From Petrolisthes cinctipes (taxonomy: Eukaryota; Arthropoda; Malacostraca; Decapoda; Porcellanidae): a stretch of 64,000 nucleotides of DNA. The notes beneath the pieces were generated by a model, which did no database searches, was not told the DNA's origin, and saw nothing but the letters and a program-made list of their open reading frames with translations. A program made the translations under genes and the position numbers. The stretch spans positions 930,001 to 994,000 of the forward strand of contig JAWQEG010000082.1 in NCBI GenBank assembly GCA_033782935.1, written 5' to 3'. This document shows positions 9,206 through 23,803 of this stretch, piece after piece (the stretch's first letter is position 1; each line of letters begins with the position of its first letter).

Positions 9206-10851
9206 TACTCCGTGTTAGAGTATTTTCAAAATACATGCTCAAAACATACTGGAAATCGATCTTTTAGGTGCACAAAAGTCGATATGTGCATGCATCTTCA
9301 GTACCCGTTTATATCTCAAATTCAGGCTCAAAACTCCCGAAAAATCAATATTTTGGGGTCCCAGAAGCAATCTGTACATGCCTACTCAGTGTTAGAGTAT
9401 TTTCAAAATACAGGCCCAAAACATGCTGAAAATCGATATTTTAGATGCCCAAAGTCTATATGTGCATGTATCTTCTGTACCCGTTTATATCTCAAATTCA
9501 GGCTCAAAACACCCTAAAATTCAATATTTTGGGGTCCCAGAAGCAATCTGTACATGCCTACACAGTGCTAGAATATTTTCAAAATATAGGCTAAAAACAT
9601 GCTAAAAATCGACATTTTAGGTGCCAAACAATCGATATCTCAAATTCAGTCCCAAAACACCCGAAAATTCGATATTTAGAGGTCCCAAAAGGTATCTGTA
9701 CATGCTTACTCCGTGTTAGAGTATTTTCTAAATACAGGCCAAAAACATACTGAAAATCGATCTTTTAGGTGCCCAAAAGTCGATATGTGCATGCATCTTC
9801 TGTACCCGTTTATATCTCAAATTCTGGCCCTAACCACCCGAAAATTCGATATTTTGGGGTCCCAGAAGCGATCTGTACATGCCTACTCCGTGTTAGAGTA
9901 TTTTCAAAATTCAGGCCCAAAACATGCTGAAAATCGATATTTTTGGTGCCCAAAGTCAATATGTGCATGTATCTTCTGTACCCGTTTATATCTCAAATTC
10001 AGGCTCAAAACACCCGAAAATTCAATATTTTGGTGTCCCAGAAGCAATCTGTACAGTGCTAGAATATTTTCAAAATATAGGCTAAAAACATGCTAAAAAT
10101 CGATCTTTTAGGTGCCAAAAAGTCGATATCTCAAATTCAGTCCCAAAACACCCGAAAATTCGATATTTAGGGGTCCCAGAAGCGATCTGTACATGCCTAC
10201 TCCGTGTTAGAGTATTTTCAAAATACATGCTCAAAACATACTGGAAATCGATCTTTTAGGTGCACAAAAGTCGATATGTGCATGTATCTTCAGTACCCGT
10301 TTATATCTCAAATTTAGGCTCAAAACTCCCGAAAAATCAATATTTTGGGGTCCCAGAAGCAATCTGTACATGCCTACTCAGTGTTAGAGTATTTTCAAAA
10401 TACAGGCCCAAAACATGCTGAAAATCGATATTTTAGATGCCCAAAGTCTATATGTGCATGTATCTTCTGTACCCGTTTATATCTCAAATTCAGGCTCAAA
10501 ACACCCGAAAATTCAATATTTTGGGGTCCCAGAAGCAATCTGTACATGCCTACACAGTGCTAGAATATTTTCAAAATATAGGCTAAAAACATGCTAAAAA
10601 TCGACATTTTAGGTGCCAAAAAATCGATATCTCAAATTCAGTCCCAAAACACCCGAAAATTCGATATTTAGAGGTCCCAGAAGGTATCTGTACATGCTTA
10701 CTCCGTGTTAGAGTATTTTCTAAATACAGGCCAAAAACATACTGAAAATCGATCTTTTAGGTGCCCAAAAGTCGATATGTGCATGCATCTTCTGTACCCG
10801 TTTATATCTCAAATTCTGGCCCTAAACACCCGAAAATTCGATATTTTGGGG
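9206..10851 (+). repeat. Duplicated segment, copy B (offset 1,994 bp)
   Basis: Partner of 7212-8857. The 1,994-bp offset equals four trimer blocks (501+491+501+501), so the duplication is in register with the HOR, as expected from unequal exchange between aligned HOR units. Confidence 0.82.
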
Positions 10852-11485
10852 TCCCAGAAGCGATCTGTACATGCCTACTCCGTGTTAGAGTATTTTCAAA
10901 ATTCAGGCCCAAAACATGCTGAAAATCGATATTTTTGGTGCCCAAAGTCAATATGTGCATGTATCTTCTATACCTGTTTATATCTCAAATTCAGGCTCAA
11001 AACACCCGAAAATTCAATATTTTGGGGTCCCAGAAGCAATCTGTACAGTGCTAGAATATTTTCAAAATATAGGCTAAAAACATGCTAAAAATCGATCTTT
11101 TAGGTGCCAAAAAGTCGATATCTCAAATTCAGTCCCAAAACACCCGAAAATTCGATATTTAGGGGTCCCAGAAGCGATCTGTACATGCCTTCTCCGTGTT
11201 AGAGTATTTTCAAAATACATGCTCAAAACATACTGAAAATCGATCTTTTAGGTGCACAAAAGTCGATATGTGCATGCATCTTCAGTACCCGTTTATATCA
11301 CAAATTCAGGCTCAAAACACCCGAAAATTCAATATTTTGGGGTCCCAGAAGCAATCTGTACATGCCTACTGAGTGTTAGAGTATTTTCAAAATACAGGCC
11401 CAAAACATGCTGAAAATCGATATTTTAGATGCCCAAAGTCAATATGTGCATGTATCTTCTGTACCCGTTTATATCTCAAATTCAG
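10699..11485 (+). repeat. Duplicated segment, copy A (offset 1,483 bp)
   Basis: Marked by 'cttctatacctg' in type 2, 'gccttctccgtg' at the head of type 1', 'tatcacaaattc' and 'tactgagtg'. The same ordered set recurs at 12182-12968. Confidence 0.7.
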
Positions 11486-12181
11486 GCTCAAAACACCCGA
11501 AAATTCAATATTTTGGTGTCCCAGAAGCAATCTGTACAGTGCTAGAATATTTTCAAAATATAGGCTAAAAACATGCTAAAAATCGATCTTTTAGGTGCCA
11601 AAAAGTCGATATCTCAAATTCAGTCCCAAAACACCCGAAAATTCGATATTTAGGGGTCCCAGAAGCGATCTGTACATGCCTACTCCGTGTTAGAGTATTT
11701 TCAAAATACATGCTCAAAACATACTGGAAATCGATCTTTTAGGTGCACAAAAGTCGATATGTGCATGCATCTTCAGTACCCGTTTATATCTCAAATTCAG
11801 GCTCAAAACTCCCGAAAAATCAATATTTTGGGTTCCCAGAAGCAATCTGTACATGCCTACTCAGTGTTAGAGTATTTTCAAAATACAGGCCCAAAACATG
11901 CTGAAAATCGATATTTTAGATGCCCAAAGTCTATATGTGCATGTATCTTCTGTACCCGTTTATATCTCAAATTCAGGCTCAAAACACCCGAAAATTCAAT
12001 ATTTTGGGGTCCCAGAAGCAATCTGTACATGCCTACACAGTGCTAGAATATTTTCAAAATATAGGCTAAAAACATGCTAAAAATCGACATTTTAGGTGCC
12101 AAAAAATCGATATCTCAAATTCAGTCCCAAAACACCCGAAAATTCGATATTTAGAGGTCCCAGAAGGTATCTGTACATGCT

Positions 12182-12968
12182 TACTCCGTGTTAGAGTATT
12201 TTCTAAATACAGGCCAAAAACATACTGAAAATCGATCTTTTAGGTGCCCAAAAGTCAATATGTGCATGTATCTTCTGTACCCGTTTATATCTCAAATTCT
12301 GGCCCTAAACACCCGAAAATTCGATATTTTGGGGTCCCAGAAGCGATCTGTACATGCCTACTCCGTGTTAGAGTATTTTCAAAATTCAGGCCCAAAACAT
12401 GCTGAAAATCGATATTATTGGTGCCCAAAGTCAATATGTGCATGTATCTTCTATACCTGTTTATATCTCAAATTCAGGCTCAAAACACCCGAAAATTCAA
12501 TATTTTGGGGGCCCAGAAGCAATCTGTACAGTGCTAGAATATTTTCAAAATATAGGCTAAAAACATGCTAAAAATCGATCTTTTAGGTGCCAAAAAGTCG
12601 ATATCTCAAATTCAGTCCCAAAACACCCGAAAATTCGATATTTAGGGGTCCCAGAAGCGATCTGTACATGCCTTCTCCGTGTTAGAGTATTTTCAAAATA
12701 CATGCTCAAAACATACTGAAAATCGATCTTTTAGGTGCACAAAAGTCGATATGTGCATGCATCTTCAGTACCCGTTTATATCACAAATTCAGGCTCAAAA
12801 CACCCGAAAATTCAATATTTTGGGGTCCCAGAAGCAATCTGTACATGCCTACTGAGTGTTAGAGTATTTTCAAAATACAGGCCCAAAACATGCTGAAAAT
12901 CGATATTTTAGATGCCCAAAGTCAATATGTGCATGTATCTTCTGTACCCGTTTATATCTCAAATTCAG
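12182..12968 (+). repeat. Duplicated segment, copy B (offset 1,483 bp)
   Basis: It shares the ordered markers of 10699-11485 but is more diverged: 'gtcaatatgtgcatgt' in type 1, 'gatattattgg' in type 2 and 'gggggcccag' in the type 2 tail. It is therefore likely an older duplication than the 1,001-bp pair. Confidence 0.68.
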
Positions 12969-13674
12969 GCTCAAAAACACCCGGAAATTCAATATTTTGG
13001 TTCCCAGAAGCAATCTGTACATGCCTACACAGTGCTAGAATATTTTCAAAATATAGGCTAAAAACATGCTAAAAATCGACATTTTAGGTGCCAAAAAATC
13101 GATATCTCAAATTCAGTCCCAAAACACCCGAAAATTCGATATTTAGAGGTCCCAGAAGGTATCTGTACATGCCTACTCCGTGTTAGAGTATTTTCAAAAT
13201 ACAGGCCAAAAACATACTGAAAATCGATCTTTTAGGTGCCCAAAAGTCGATATGTGCATGCATCTTCTGTACCCGTTTATATCTCAAATTCTGGCCCTAA
13301 ACACCCGAAAATTCGATATTTTGGGGTCCCAGAAGCGATCTGTACATGCCTACTCCGTGTTAGAGTATTTTCAAAATTCAGGCCCAAAACATGCTGAAAA
13401 TCGATATTTTTGGTGCCCAAAGTCAATATGTGCATGTATCTTCTGTACCCGTTTATATCTCAAATTCAGGCTCAAATCACCCGAAAATTCAATATTTTGG
13501 GGTCCCAGAAGCAATCTGTACATGCCTACTCAGTGCTAGAATATTTTCAAAATATAGGCTAAAAACATGCTAAAAATCGATCTTTTAGGTGCCAAAAAGT
13601 CGATATCTCAAATTCAGTCCCAAAACACCCGAAAATTCGATATTTAGGGGTCCCAGAAGCGATCTGTACATGCC

Positions 13675-16600
13675 TACTCCGTGTTAGAGTATTTTCAAAA
13701 TACATGCTCAAAACATACTGAAAATCGATCTTTTAGGTGCACAAAAGTCGATATGTGCATGCATCTTCAGTACCCGTTTATATCTCAAATTCAGGCTCAA
13801 AACACCCGAAAATTCAATATTTTGGGGTCCCAGAAGCAATCTGTACATGCCTACTCAGTGCTAGAATATTTTCAAAATATAGGATAAAAACATGCTGAAA
13901 ATCGACATTTTAGGTGCCAAAAAATCGATATCTCAAATTCAGTCCCAAAACACCCGAAAATTCGATATTTAGAGGTCCCAGAAGGTATCTGTACATGCCT
14001 ACTCCGTGTTAGAGTATTTTCAATATACAGGCCTAAAACATACTGAAAATCGATCTTTTAGGTGCCCAAAAGTCGATATGTGCATGCATCTTCTGTACCC
14101 GTTTATATCTCAAATTCTGGCCCTAAACACCCGAAAATTCGATATTTTGGGGTCCCAGAAGCGATCTATACATGCCTACTCCGTGTTAGAGTATTTTCAA
14201 AATTCAGGCCCAAAACATGCTGAAAATCGATATTTTTGGTGCCCAAAGTCAATATGTGCATGTATCTTCTGTACCCGTTTATATCTCAAATTCAGGCTCA
14301 AAACACCCGAAAATTCAATATTTTGGTGTCCCAGAAGCAATCTGTACAGTGCTAGAATATTTTCAAAATATAGGCTAAAAACATGCTAAAAATCGATCTT
14401 TTAGGTGCCAAAAAGTCGATATCTCAAATTCAGTCCCAAAACACCCGAAAATTCGATATTTAGGGGTCCCAGAAGCGATCTGTACATGCCTACTCCGTGT
14501 TAGAGTATTTTCAAAATACATGCTCAAAACATACTGGAAATCGATCTTTTAGGTGCACAAAAGTCGATATGTGCATGCATCTTCAGTACCCGTTTATATC
14601 TCAAATTCAGGCTCAAAACTCCCGAAAAATCAATATTTTGGGGTCCCAGAAGCAATCTGTACATGCCTACTCAGTGTTAGAGTATTTTCAAAATACAGGC
14701 CCAAAACATGCTGAAAATCGATATTTTAGATGCCCAAAGTCTATATGTGCATGTATCTTCTGTACCCGTTTATATCTCAAATTCAGGCTCAAAACACCCG
14801 AAAATTCAATATTTTGGGGTCCCAGAAGCAATCTGTACATGCCTACACAGTGCTAGAATATTTTCAAAATATAGGCTAAAAACATGCTAAAAATCGACAT
14901 TTTAGGTGCCAAAAAATCGATATCTCAAATTCAGTCCCAAAACACCCGAAAATTCGATATTTAGAGGTCCCAGAAGGTATCTGTACATGCTTACTCCGTG
15001 TTAGAGTATTTTCTAAATACAGGCCAAAAACATACTGAAAATCGATCTTTTAGGTGCACAAAAGTCGATATGTGCATGCATCTTCAGTACCCGTTTATAT
15101 CACAAATTCAGTCTCAAAACACCCGAAAATTCAATATTTTGGGGTCCCAGAAGCAATCTGTACATGCCTACTGAGTGTTAGAGTATTTTCAAAATACAGG
15201 CCCAAAACATGCTGAAAATCGATATTTTAGATGCCCAAAGTCAATATGTGCATGTATCTTCTGTACCCGTTTATATCTCAAATTCAGGCTCAAAACACCC
15301 GAAAATTCAATATTTTGGGGTCCCAGAAGCAATCTGTACAGTGCTAGAATATTTTCAAAATATAGGCTAAAAACATGCTAAAAATCGATCTTTTAGGTGC
15401 CAAAAAGTCGATATCTCAAATTCAGTCCCAAAACACCCGAAAATTCGATATTTAGGGGTCCCAGAAGCGATCTGTACATGCCTACTCCGTGTTAGAGTAT
15501 TTTCAAAATACATGCTCAAAACATACTGAAAATCGATCTTTTAGGTGCACAAAAGTCGATATGTGCATGCATCTTCAGTACCCGTTTATATCTCAAATTC
15601 AGGCTCAAAACACCCGAAAATTCAATATTTTGGGGTCCCAGAAGCAATCTGTACATGCCTAGGCACTCAGTGCTAGAATATTTTCAAAATATAGGCTAAA
15701 AACATGCTGAAAATCGACATTTTAGGTGCCAGAAAGTCGATATCTCAAATTCAGTCCAAAAACACCCGAAAATTCGATATTTAGGGGTCCCAGAAGCGAT
15801 CTGTACATGCCTACTCCGTGTTAGAGTATTTTCAAAATACATGCTCAAAACATACTGGAAATCGATCTTTTAGGTGCACAAAAGTCGATATGTGCATGCA
15901 TCTTCAGTACCCGTTTATATCTCAAATTCAGGCTCAAAACTCCCGAAAAATCAATATTTTGGGGTCCCAGAAGCAATCTGTACATGCCTACTCAGTGTTA
16001 GAGTATTTTCAAAATACAGGCCCAAAACATGCTGAACATCGATATTTTAGATGCCCAAAGTCTATATGTGCATGTATCTTCTGTACCCGTTTATATCTAA
16101 AATTCAGGCTCAAAACACCCGAAAATTCAATATTTTGGGGTCCCAGAAGCAATCTGTACATGCCTACACAGTGCTAGAATATTTTCAAAATATAGGCTAA
16201 AAACATGCTAAAAATCGACATTTTAGGTGCCAAAAAATCGATATCTCAAATTCAGTCCCAAAACACCCGAAAATTCTATATTTAGAGGTCCCAGAAGGTA
16301 TCTGTACATGCTTACTCCGTGTTAGAGTATTTTCTAAATACAGGCCAAAAACATACTGAAAATCGATCTTTTAGGTGCCCAAAAGTCGATATGTGCATGC
16401 ATCTTCTGTACCCGTTTATATCTCAAATTCTGGCCCTAAACACCCGAAAATTCGATATTTTGGGGTCCCAGAAGCGATCTGTACATGCCTACTCCGTGTT
16501 AGAGTATTTTCAAAATTCAGGCCCAAAACATGCTGAAAATCGATATTTTTGGTGCCCAAAGTCAATATGTGCATGTATCTTCTATACTCGTTTATATCTC

Positions 16601-17304
16601 AAATTCAGGCTCAAAACACCCGAAAATTCAATATTTTGGGGTCCCAGAAGCAATCTGTACATGCCTACTGAGTGTTAGAGTATTTTCAAATTACAGGCCC
16701 AAAACATGCTGAAAATCGATATTTTAGATGCCAAAAGTCAATATGTGCATGTATCTTCTGTACCCGTTTATATCTCAAATTCAGGCTCAAAACACCCGAA
16801 AATTCAATATTTTGGGGTCCCAGAAGCAATCTGTACAGTGCTAGAATATTTTCAAAATATAGGCTAAAAACATGCTAAAAATCGATCTTTTAGGTGCCAA
16901 AAAGTCGATATCTCAAATTCAGTCCCAAAACACCCGAAAATTCGATATTTAGGGGTCCCAGAAGCGATCTGTACATGCCTACTCCGTGTTAGAGTATTTT
17001 CAAAATACATGCTCAAAACATACTGAAAATCGATCTTTTATGTGCACAAAAGTCGATATGTGCATGCATCTTCAGTACCCGTTTATATCTCAAATTCAGG
17101 CTCAAAACACCCGAAAATTCAATATTTTGGGGTCCCAGAAGCAATCTGTACATGCCTACACAGTGCTAGAATATTTTCAAAATATAGGCTAAAAACATGC
17201 TGAAAATCGACATTTTAGGTGCCAAAAAATCGATATCTCAAATTCAGTCCCAAAACACCCGAAAATTCGATATTTAGAGGTCCCAGAAGGTATCTTTACA
17301 TGCC
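13675..17304 (+). repeat. Transition domain with irregular blocks
   Basis: Order: 1'-3' (13675), 1-2-3 (14000), 1'-2'-3' (14491), hybrid 1/1'-2'-3 (14992), 1'-3' with a 4-bp insertion (15483), 1'-2'-3' (15812), a four-monomer block 1-2-2'-3 (16313-16979), and 1'-3' (16980). The four-monomer block is the only place where 2 and 2' stand side by side. The domain joins the regular hexamer region to the 1'-3'-rich region. Confidence 0.82.
15661..15664 (+). other. 4-bp insertion at a monomer boundary
   Basis: The boundary reads 'catgcctaggcactcagtg' instead of 'catgcctactcagtg', adding four bases and creating the palindrome CCTAGG. It is the only copy with this change that I saw. Confidence 0.82.
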
Positions 17305-17481
17305 TACTCCTTGTTAGAGTATTTTCAAAATACAGGCCAAAAACATACTGAAAATCGATATTTTAGGTGCCCAAAAGTCGATATGTGCATGCATCTTCTG
17401 TACCCGTTTATATCTCAAATTCTGGCCCAAAACACCCGAAAATTCGATATTTTGGGGTCCCAGAAGCGATCTGTACATGCC

Positions 17482-17834
17482 TACTCCGTGTTAGAGTATT
17501 TTCAAAATTCAGGCCCAAAACATGCTGAAAATCGATATTTTTGGTGCCCAAAGTCAATATGTGCATGTATCTTCCGTACCCGTTTATAACTCAAATTCAG
17601 TCCCAAAACACCCGAAAATTCGATATTTAGGGGTTCCAGAAGCGATCTGTACATGCCTATTTCGTGTTAGAGTATTTTCAAAATACATGCTCAAAACATA
17701 CTGAAAATCGATCTTTTAGGTGCACAAAAGTCGATATGTGCATGCATCTTAAATACCCGTTTATATCTCAAATTCAGGCTCAAAACACCCGAAAATTCGA
17801 TATTTAGGTGTCCCAGAAGCAATCTGTACATGCC
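17482..17834 (+). repeat. Two hybrid monomers (2/3 and 1'/3)
   Basis: 17482-17657 starts as type 2 but after 'tataactcaaattcag' continues as a type 3 tail ('tcccaaaacaccc', 'gatatttaggggttcc'). 17658-17834 starts as type 1' and ends with a type-3-like 'gatatttaggtgtccc' followed by 'gcaatct'. Both look like products of exchange inside monomers. Confidence 0.8.
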
Positions 17835-18650
17835 TCCTCCGTGTTAGAGTATTTTCAAAATACATGCTCAAAACATACTGAAAATCGATCTTTTAGGTGC
17901 ACAAAAGTCGATATGTGCATGCATCTTCAGTACCCGTTTATATCTCAAATTCAGGCTCAAAACACCCGAAAATTCAATATTTTGGGGTCCCAGAAGCAGT
18001 CTGTACATGCCTACACAGTGCTAGAATATTTTCAAAATATAGGCTAAAAACATGCTGAAAATCGACATTTTAGGTGCCAAAAAATCGATATCTCTAATTC
18101 AGTCCCAAAACACCCGAAAATTCGATATTTAGAGGTCCCAGAAGGTATCTGTACATGCCTACTCCGTGTTAGAGTATTTTCAAAATATAGGCCAAAAACA
18201 TACTGAAAATCGATCTTTTAGGTGCCCAAAAGTCGATATGTGCATGCATCTTCTGTACCCGTTTATATCTCAAATTCTGGCCCTAAACACCCGAAAATTC
18301 GATATTTTGGGGTCCCAGAAGCGATCTGTACATGCCTACTCCGTGTTAGAGTATTTTCAAAATTCAGGCCCAAAACATGCTGGAAATCGATATTTTTGGT
18401 GCCCAAAGTCAATATGTGCATGTATCTTCTGTACCCGTTTATATCTCAAATTCAGGCTCAAAACACCCTAAAATTCAATATTTTGGGGTCCCAGAAGCAA
18501 TCTGTACAGTGCTAGAATATTTTCAAAATATAGGCTAAAAACATGCTAAAAATCGATCTTTTAGGTGCCAAAAAGTCGATATCTCAAATTCAGTCCCAAA
18601 ACACCCGAAAATTCGATATTTAGGGGTCCCAGAAGCGATCTGTACATGCC

Positions 18651-19151
18651 TACTCCGTGTTAGAGTATTTTCAAAATTCAGGCCCAAAACATGCTGAAAA
18701 TCGATATTTTTGGTGCCCAAAGTCAATATGTGCATGTATCTTCTGTACCCGTTTATATCTCAAATTCAGGCTCAAAACACCCGAAAATTCAATATTTTGG
18801 GGTCCCAGAAGCAATCTGTACATGCCTACACAGTGCTAGAATATCTTCAAAATATAGGCTAAAAACATGCTGAAAATCGACATTTTAGGTGCCAAAAAAT
18901 CGATATCTCAAATTCAGTCCCAAAACACCCGAAAATTCGATATTTAGAGGTCCCAGAAGGTATCTGTACATGCCTACTCCGTGTTAGAGTATTTTCAAAA
19001 TACAGGCCAAAAACATACTGAAAATCGATCTTTTAGGTGCCCAAAAGTCGATATGTGCATGCATCTTCTGTACCCGTTTATATCTCAAATTCTGGCTCAA
19101 AACACCCGAAAATTCGATATTTAGGGGTCCCAGAAGCAATCTGTACATGCC
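18651..19151 (+). repeat. Out-of-order block 2-3'-1
   Basis: Type 2 (18651-18826) follows a type 3 directly instead of a type 1. It is followed by 3' (18827-18974), then by a type 1 with a recombinant tail (18975-19151: 'attctggctcaaaac' then 'gatatttagggg'). It indicates loss of a type 1 monomer by unequal exchange. Confidence 0.82.
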
Positions 19152-19967
19152 TCCTCCGTGTTAGAGTATTTTCAAAATACATGCTCAAAACATACTGAAA
19201 ATCGATCTTTTAGGTGCACAAAAGTCGATATGTGCATGCATCTTCAGTACCCGTTTATATCTCAAATTCAGGCTCAAAACACCCGAAAATTCAATATTTT
19301 GGGGTCCCAGAAGCAATCTGTACATGCCTACACAGTGCTAGAATATTTTCAAAATATAGGCTAAAAACATGCTGAAAATCGACATTTTAGGTGCCAAAAA
19401 ATCGATATCTCTAATTCAGTCCCAAAACACCCGAAAATTCGATATTTAGAGGTCCCAGAAGGTATCTGTACATGCCTACTCCGTGTTAGAGTATTTTCAA
19501 AATACAGGCCAAAAACATACTGAAAATCAATCTTTTAGGTGCCCAAAAGTCGATATGTGCATGCATCTTCTGTACCCGTTTATATCTCAAATTCTGGCCC
19601 TAAACACCCGAAAATTCGATATTTTGGGGTCCCAGAAGCGATCTGTACATGCCTACTCCGTGTTAGAGTATTTTCAAAATTCAGGCCCAAAACATGCTGA
19701 AAATCGATATTTTTGGTGCCCAAAGTCAATATGTGCATGTATCTTCTGTACCCGTTTATATCTCAAATTCAGGCTCAAAACACCCTAAAATTCAATATTT
19801 TGGGGTCCCAGAAGCAATCTGTACAGTGCTAGAATATTTTCAAAATATAGGCTAAAAACAAGCTAAAAATCGATCTTTTAGGTGCCAAAAAGTCGATATC
19901 TCAAATTCAGTCCCAAAACACCCGAAAATTCGATATTTAGGGGTCCCAGAAGCGATCTGTACATGCC

Positions 19968-21796
19968 TACTCCGTGTTAGAGTATTTTCAAAATACATGC
20001 TCAAAACATACTGAAAATCGATCATTTAGGTGCACAAAAGTCGATATGTGCATGCATCTTCAGTACCTGTTTATATCTCAAATTCAGGCTCAAAACACCC
20101 GAAAATTCAATATTTTGGGGTCCCAGAAGCAATCTGTACATGCCTACACAGTGCTAGAATATCTTCAAAATATAGGCTAAAAACATGCTGAAAATCGACA
20201 TTTTAGGTGCCAAAAAATCGATATCTCAAATTCAGTCCCAAAACACCCGAAAATTCGATATTTAGAGGTCCCAGAAGGTATCTGTACATGCCTACTCCGT
20301 GTTAGAGTATTTTCAAAATACAGGCCAAAAACATACTGAAAATCGATCTTTTAGGTGCCCAAAATTCGATATGTGTATGCATCTTTTGTTCCCGTTTATA
20401 TCTCAAATTCTGGCCCTAAACACCCGAAAATTCGATATTTTGGGGTCCCAGAAGCGATCTGTACATGCCTACTCCGTGTTAGAGTATTTTCAAAATTCAG
20501 GCCCAAAACATGCTGAAAATCGATATTTTTGGTGCCCAAAGTCAATATGTGCATGTATCTTATGTACCCGTTTATATCTCAAATTCAGTCTCAAAACACC
20601 CGAAAATTCAATATTTTGGGGTCCCAAAAGCAATCTGTACATGCCTACTCAGTGCTAGAATATTTTCAAAATATAGGCTAAAAACATGCTAAAAATCGAT
20701 CTTTTAGGTGCCAAAAAGTCGATATCTCAAATTCAGTCCCAAAACACCCGAAAATTCGATATTTAGGGGTCCCAGAAGCGATCTGTACATGCCTACTCCG
20801 TGTTAGAGTATTTTCAAAATACATGCTCAAAACATACTGAAAATCGATCTTTTAGGTGCACAAAAGTCGATATGTGCATGCATCTTCAGTACCCGTTTAT
20901 ATCTCAAATTCAGGCTCAAAACACCCGAAAATTCGATATTTAGGGGTCCCAGAAACGATCTGTACATGCCTCCTCCGTGTTAGAGTATTTTCAAAATACA
21001 TGCTCAAAACATACTGAAAATCGATCTTTTAGGTGCACAAAAGTCGATATGTGCATGCATCTTCAGTACCCGTTTATATCTCAAATTCAGGCTCAAAACA
21101 CCCGAAAATTCAATATTTTGGGGTCCCAGAAGCAATCTGTACATGCCTACACAGTGCTAGAATATTTTCAAAATATAGGCTAAAAACATGCTGAAAATCG
21201 ACATTTTAGGTGCCAAAAAATCGATATCTCAAATTCAGTCCCAAAACACCCGAAAATTCGATATTTAGAGGTCCCAGAAGGTATCTGTACATGCCTACTC
21301 CGTGTTAGAGTATTTTCAAAATACAGGCCAAAAACATACTGAAAATCGATCTTTTAGGTGCCCAAAAGTCGATATGTGCATGCATTTTCTGTACCCGTTT
21401 ATATCTCAAATTCTGGCCCTAAACACCCGAAAATTCGATATTTTGGGGTCCCAGAAGCGATCTGTACATGCCTACTCCGTGTTAGAGTATTTTCAAAATT
21501 CATGCCCAAAACATGCTGAAAATCGATATTTTTGGTGCCCAAAGTCAATATGTGCATGTATCTTCTGTACCCGTTTATATCTCAAATTCAGGCTCGAAAC
21601 ACCCGAAAATTCAATATTTTGGGGTCCCAGAAGCAATCTGTACATGCCTACTCAGTGCTAGAATATTTTCAAAATATAGGCTAAAAACATGCTAAAAATC
21701 GATCTTTTAGGTGCCAAAAAGTCGATATCTCAAATTCAGTCCCAAAACACCCGAAAATTCGATATTTAGGGGTCCCAGAAGCGATCTGTACATGCC
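19968..21796 (+). repeat. Dispersed 1,829-bp block, copy 1 of 3
   Basis: Order 1'-3'-1-2-3-1'-1'-3'-1-2-3. Markers shared with the copies at 23804 and 29477 are 'cagtacctgttta' in the first 1' and 'ggtcccaaaagcaatc' in the first type 2 tail. It has private changes such as 'cttttgttcccg' near 20385 and 'gcccaaaattcg' near 20357. Confidence 0.8.
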
Positions 21797-23803
21797 TACT
21801 CCTTGTTAGAGTATTTTCAAAATACATGCTGAAAACATACTGAAAATCGATCTTTTAGGTGCACAAAAGTCGATATGTGCATGCATTTTCAGTACCTGTT
21901 TATATCTCAAATTCAGGCTCAAAACACCCGAAAATTCAATATTTTGGGGTCCCAGAAGCAATCTGTACATGCCTACACAGTGCTAGAATATTTTCAAAAT
22001 ATAGGCCCAAAACATGCTGAAAATCGACATTTTAGTTGCCAAAAAATCGATATCTCAAATTCAGTCCCAAAACACCCGAAAATTCGATATTTAGAGGTCC
22101 CAGAAGGTATCTGTACATGCCTACTCCGTGTTAGAGTATTTTCAAAATACAGGCCAAAAACATACTGAAAATCGATCTTTTAGGTGCCCAAAAGTCGATA
22201 TGTGCATGCATCTTCTGTACCCGTTTATATCTCAAATTCTGGCTCAAAACACCCGAAAATTCGATATTTTGGGGTCCCAGAAGCAATCTGTACATGCCTC
22301 CTCCGTGTTAGAGTATTTTCAAAATACATGCTCAAAACATACTGAAAATCGATCTTTTAGGTGCACAAAAGTCGATATGTGCATGCATCTTCAGTACCCG
22401 TTTATATCTCAAATTCAGGCTCAAAACACCCGAAAATTCAATATTTTGGGGTCCCAGAAGCAATCTGTACATGCCTACACGGTGCTAGAATATTTTCAAA
22501 ATATAGGCTAAAAACATGCTGAAAATCGACATTTTAGGTGCCAAAAAATCGATATCTCTAATTCAGTCCCAAAACACCCGAAAATTCGATATTTAGGGGT
22601 CCCAGAAGCAATCTGTACATGCCTCCTCCGTGTTAGAGTATTTTCAAAATACATGCTCAAAACATACTGAAAATCGATCTTTTAGGTGCACAAAAGTCGA
22701 TATGTGCATGCATCTTCAGTACCCGTTTATATCTCAAATTCAGGCTCAAAACACCCGAAAATTCAATATTTTGGGGTCCCAGAAGCAATCTGTACATGCC
22801 TACACAGTGCTAGAATATTTTCAAAATATAGGCTAAAAACATGCTGAAAATCGACATTTTAGGTGCCAAAAAATCGATATCTCAAATTCAGTCCCAAAAC
22901 ACCCGAAAATTCGATATTTAGAGGTCCCAGAAGGTATCTGTACATGCCTACTCCGTGTTAGAGTATTTTCAAAATACAGGCCAAAAACATACTGAAAATC
23001 GATCTTTTAGGTGCCCAAAAGTCGATATGTGCATGCATCTTCTGTACCCGTTTATATCTCAAATTCTGGCTCAAAACACCCGAAAATTCGATATTTAGGG
23101 GTCCCAGAAGCAATCTGTACATGCCTCCTCCGTGTTAGAGTATTTTCAAAATACATGCTCAAAACATACTGAAAATCGATCTTTTAGGTGCACAAAAGTC
23201 GATATGTGCATGCATCTTCAGTACCCGTTTATATCTCAAATTCAGTCCCAAAACACCCGAAAATTAGATATTTAGAGGTCCCAGAAGGTATCTGTACATG
23301 CCTACTCCGTGTTAGAGTATTTTCAAAATACAGGCCAAAAACATACTGAAAATCAATCTTTTAGGTGCCCAAAAGTCGATATGTGCATGCATCTTCTGTA
23401 CCCGTTTATATCTCAAATTCTGGCCCTAAACACCCGAAAATTCGATATTCTGGGGTGCCAGAAGCGATCTGTACATGCCTACTCCGTGTTAGAGTATTTT
23501 CAAAATTCAGGCCCAAAACATGCTGAAAATCGATATTTTTGGTGCCCAAAGTCAATATGTGCATGTATCTTCTGTATCCGTTTATATCTCAAATTCAGGC
23601 TCAAAACACCCGAAAATTCAATATTTTGGGGTCCCATAAGCAATCTGTACATGCCTACTCAGTGCTAGAATATTTTCAAAATATAGGCTAAAAACATGCT
23701 AAAAATCGATCTTTTAGGTGCCAAAAAGTCGATATCTCAAATTCAGTCCCAAAACACCCGAAAATTCGATATTTAGGGGTCCCAGAAGCGATCTGTACAT
23801 GCC

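Larger units (their letters stand above)
1734..13674 (+). repeat. Regular trimer/hexamer HOR domain (24 consecutive three-monomer blocks)
   Basis: Three-monomer blocks start at 1734, 2235, 2736, 3227, 3727, 4218, 4719, 5210, 5710, 6211, 6711, 7212, 7713, 8204, 8705, 9206, 9707, 10198, 10699, 11190, 11681, 12182, 12673 and 13174. They mostly alternate 1'-2'-3' with 1-2-3, giving a hexamer of about 992-1,002 bp. Block length is 501, 500 (1-bp loss where 'ggggtccc' reads 'ggttccc') or 491 bp (10-bp deletion). Private variants include 'ttctaaatac' in type 1, and 'ctggaaatcg' with 'aactcccgaaaaatc' in type 1'. This is the most regular long stretch in the window. Confidence 0.92.
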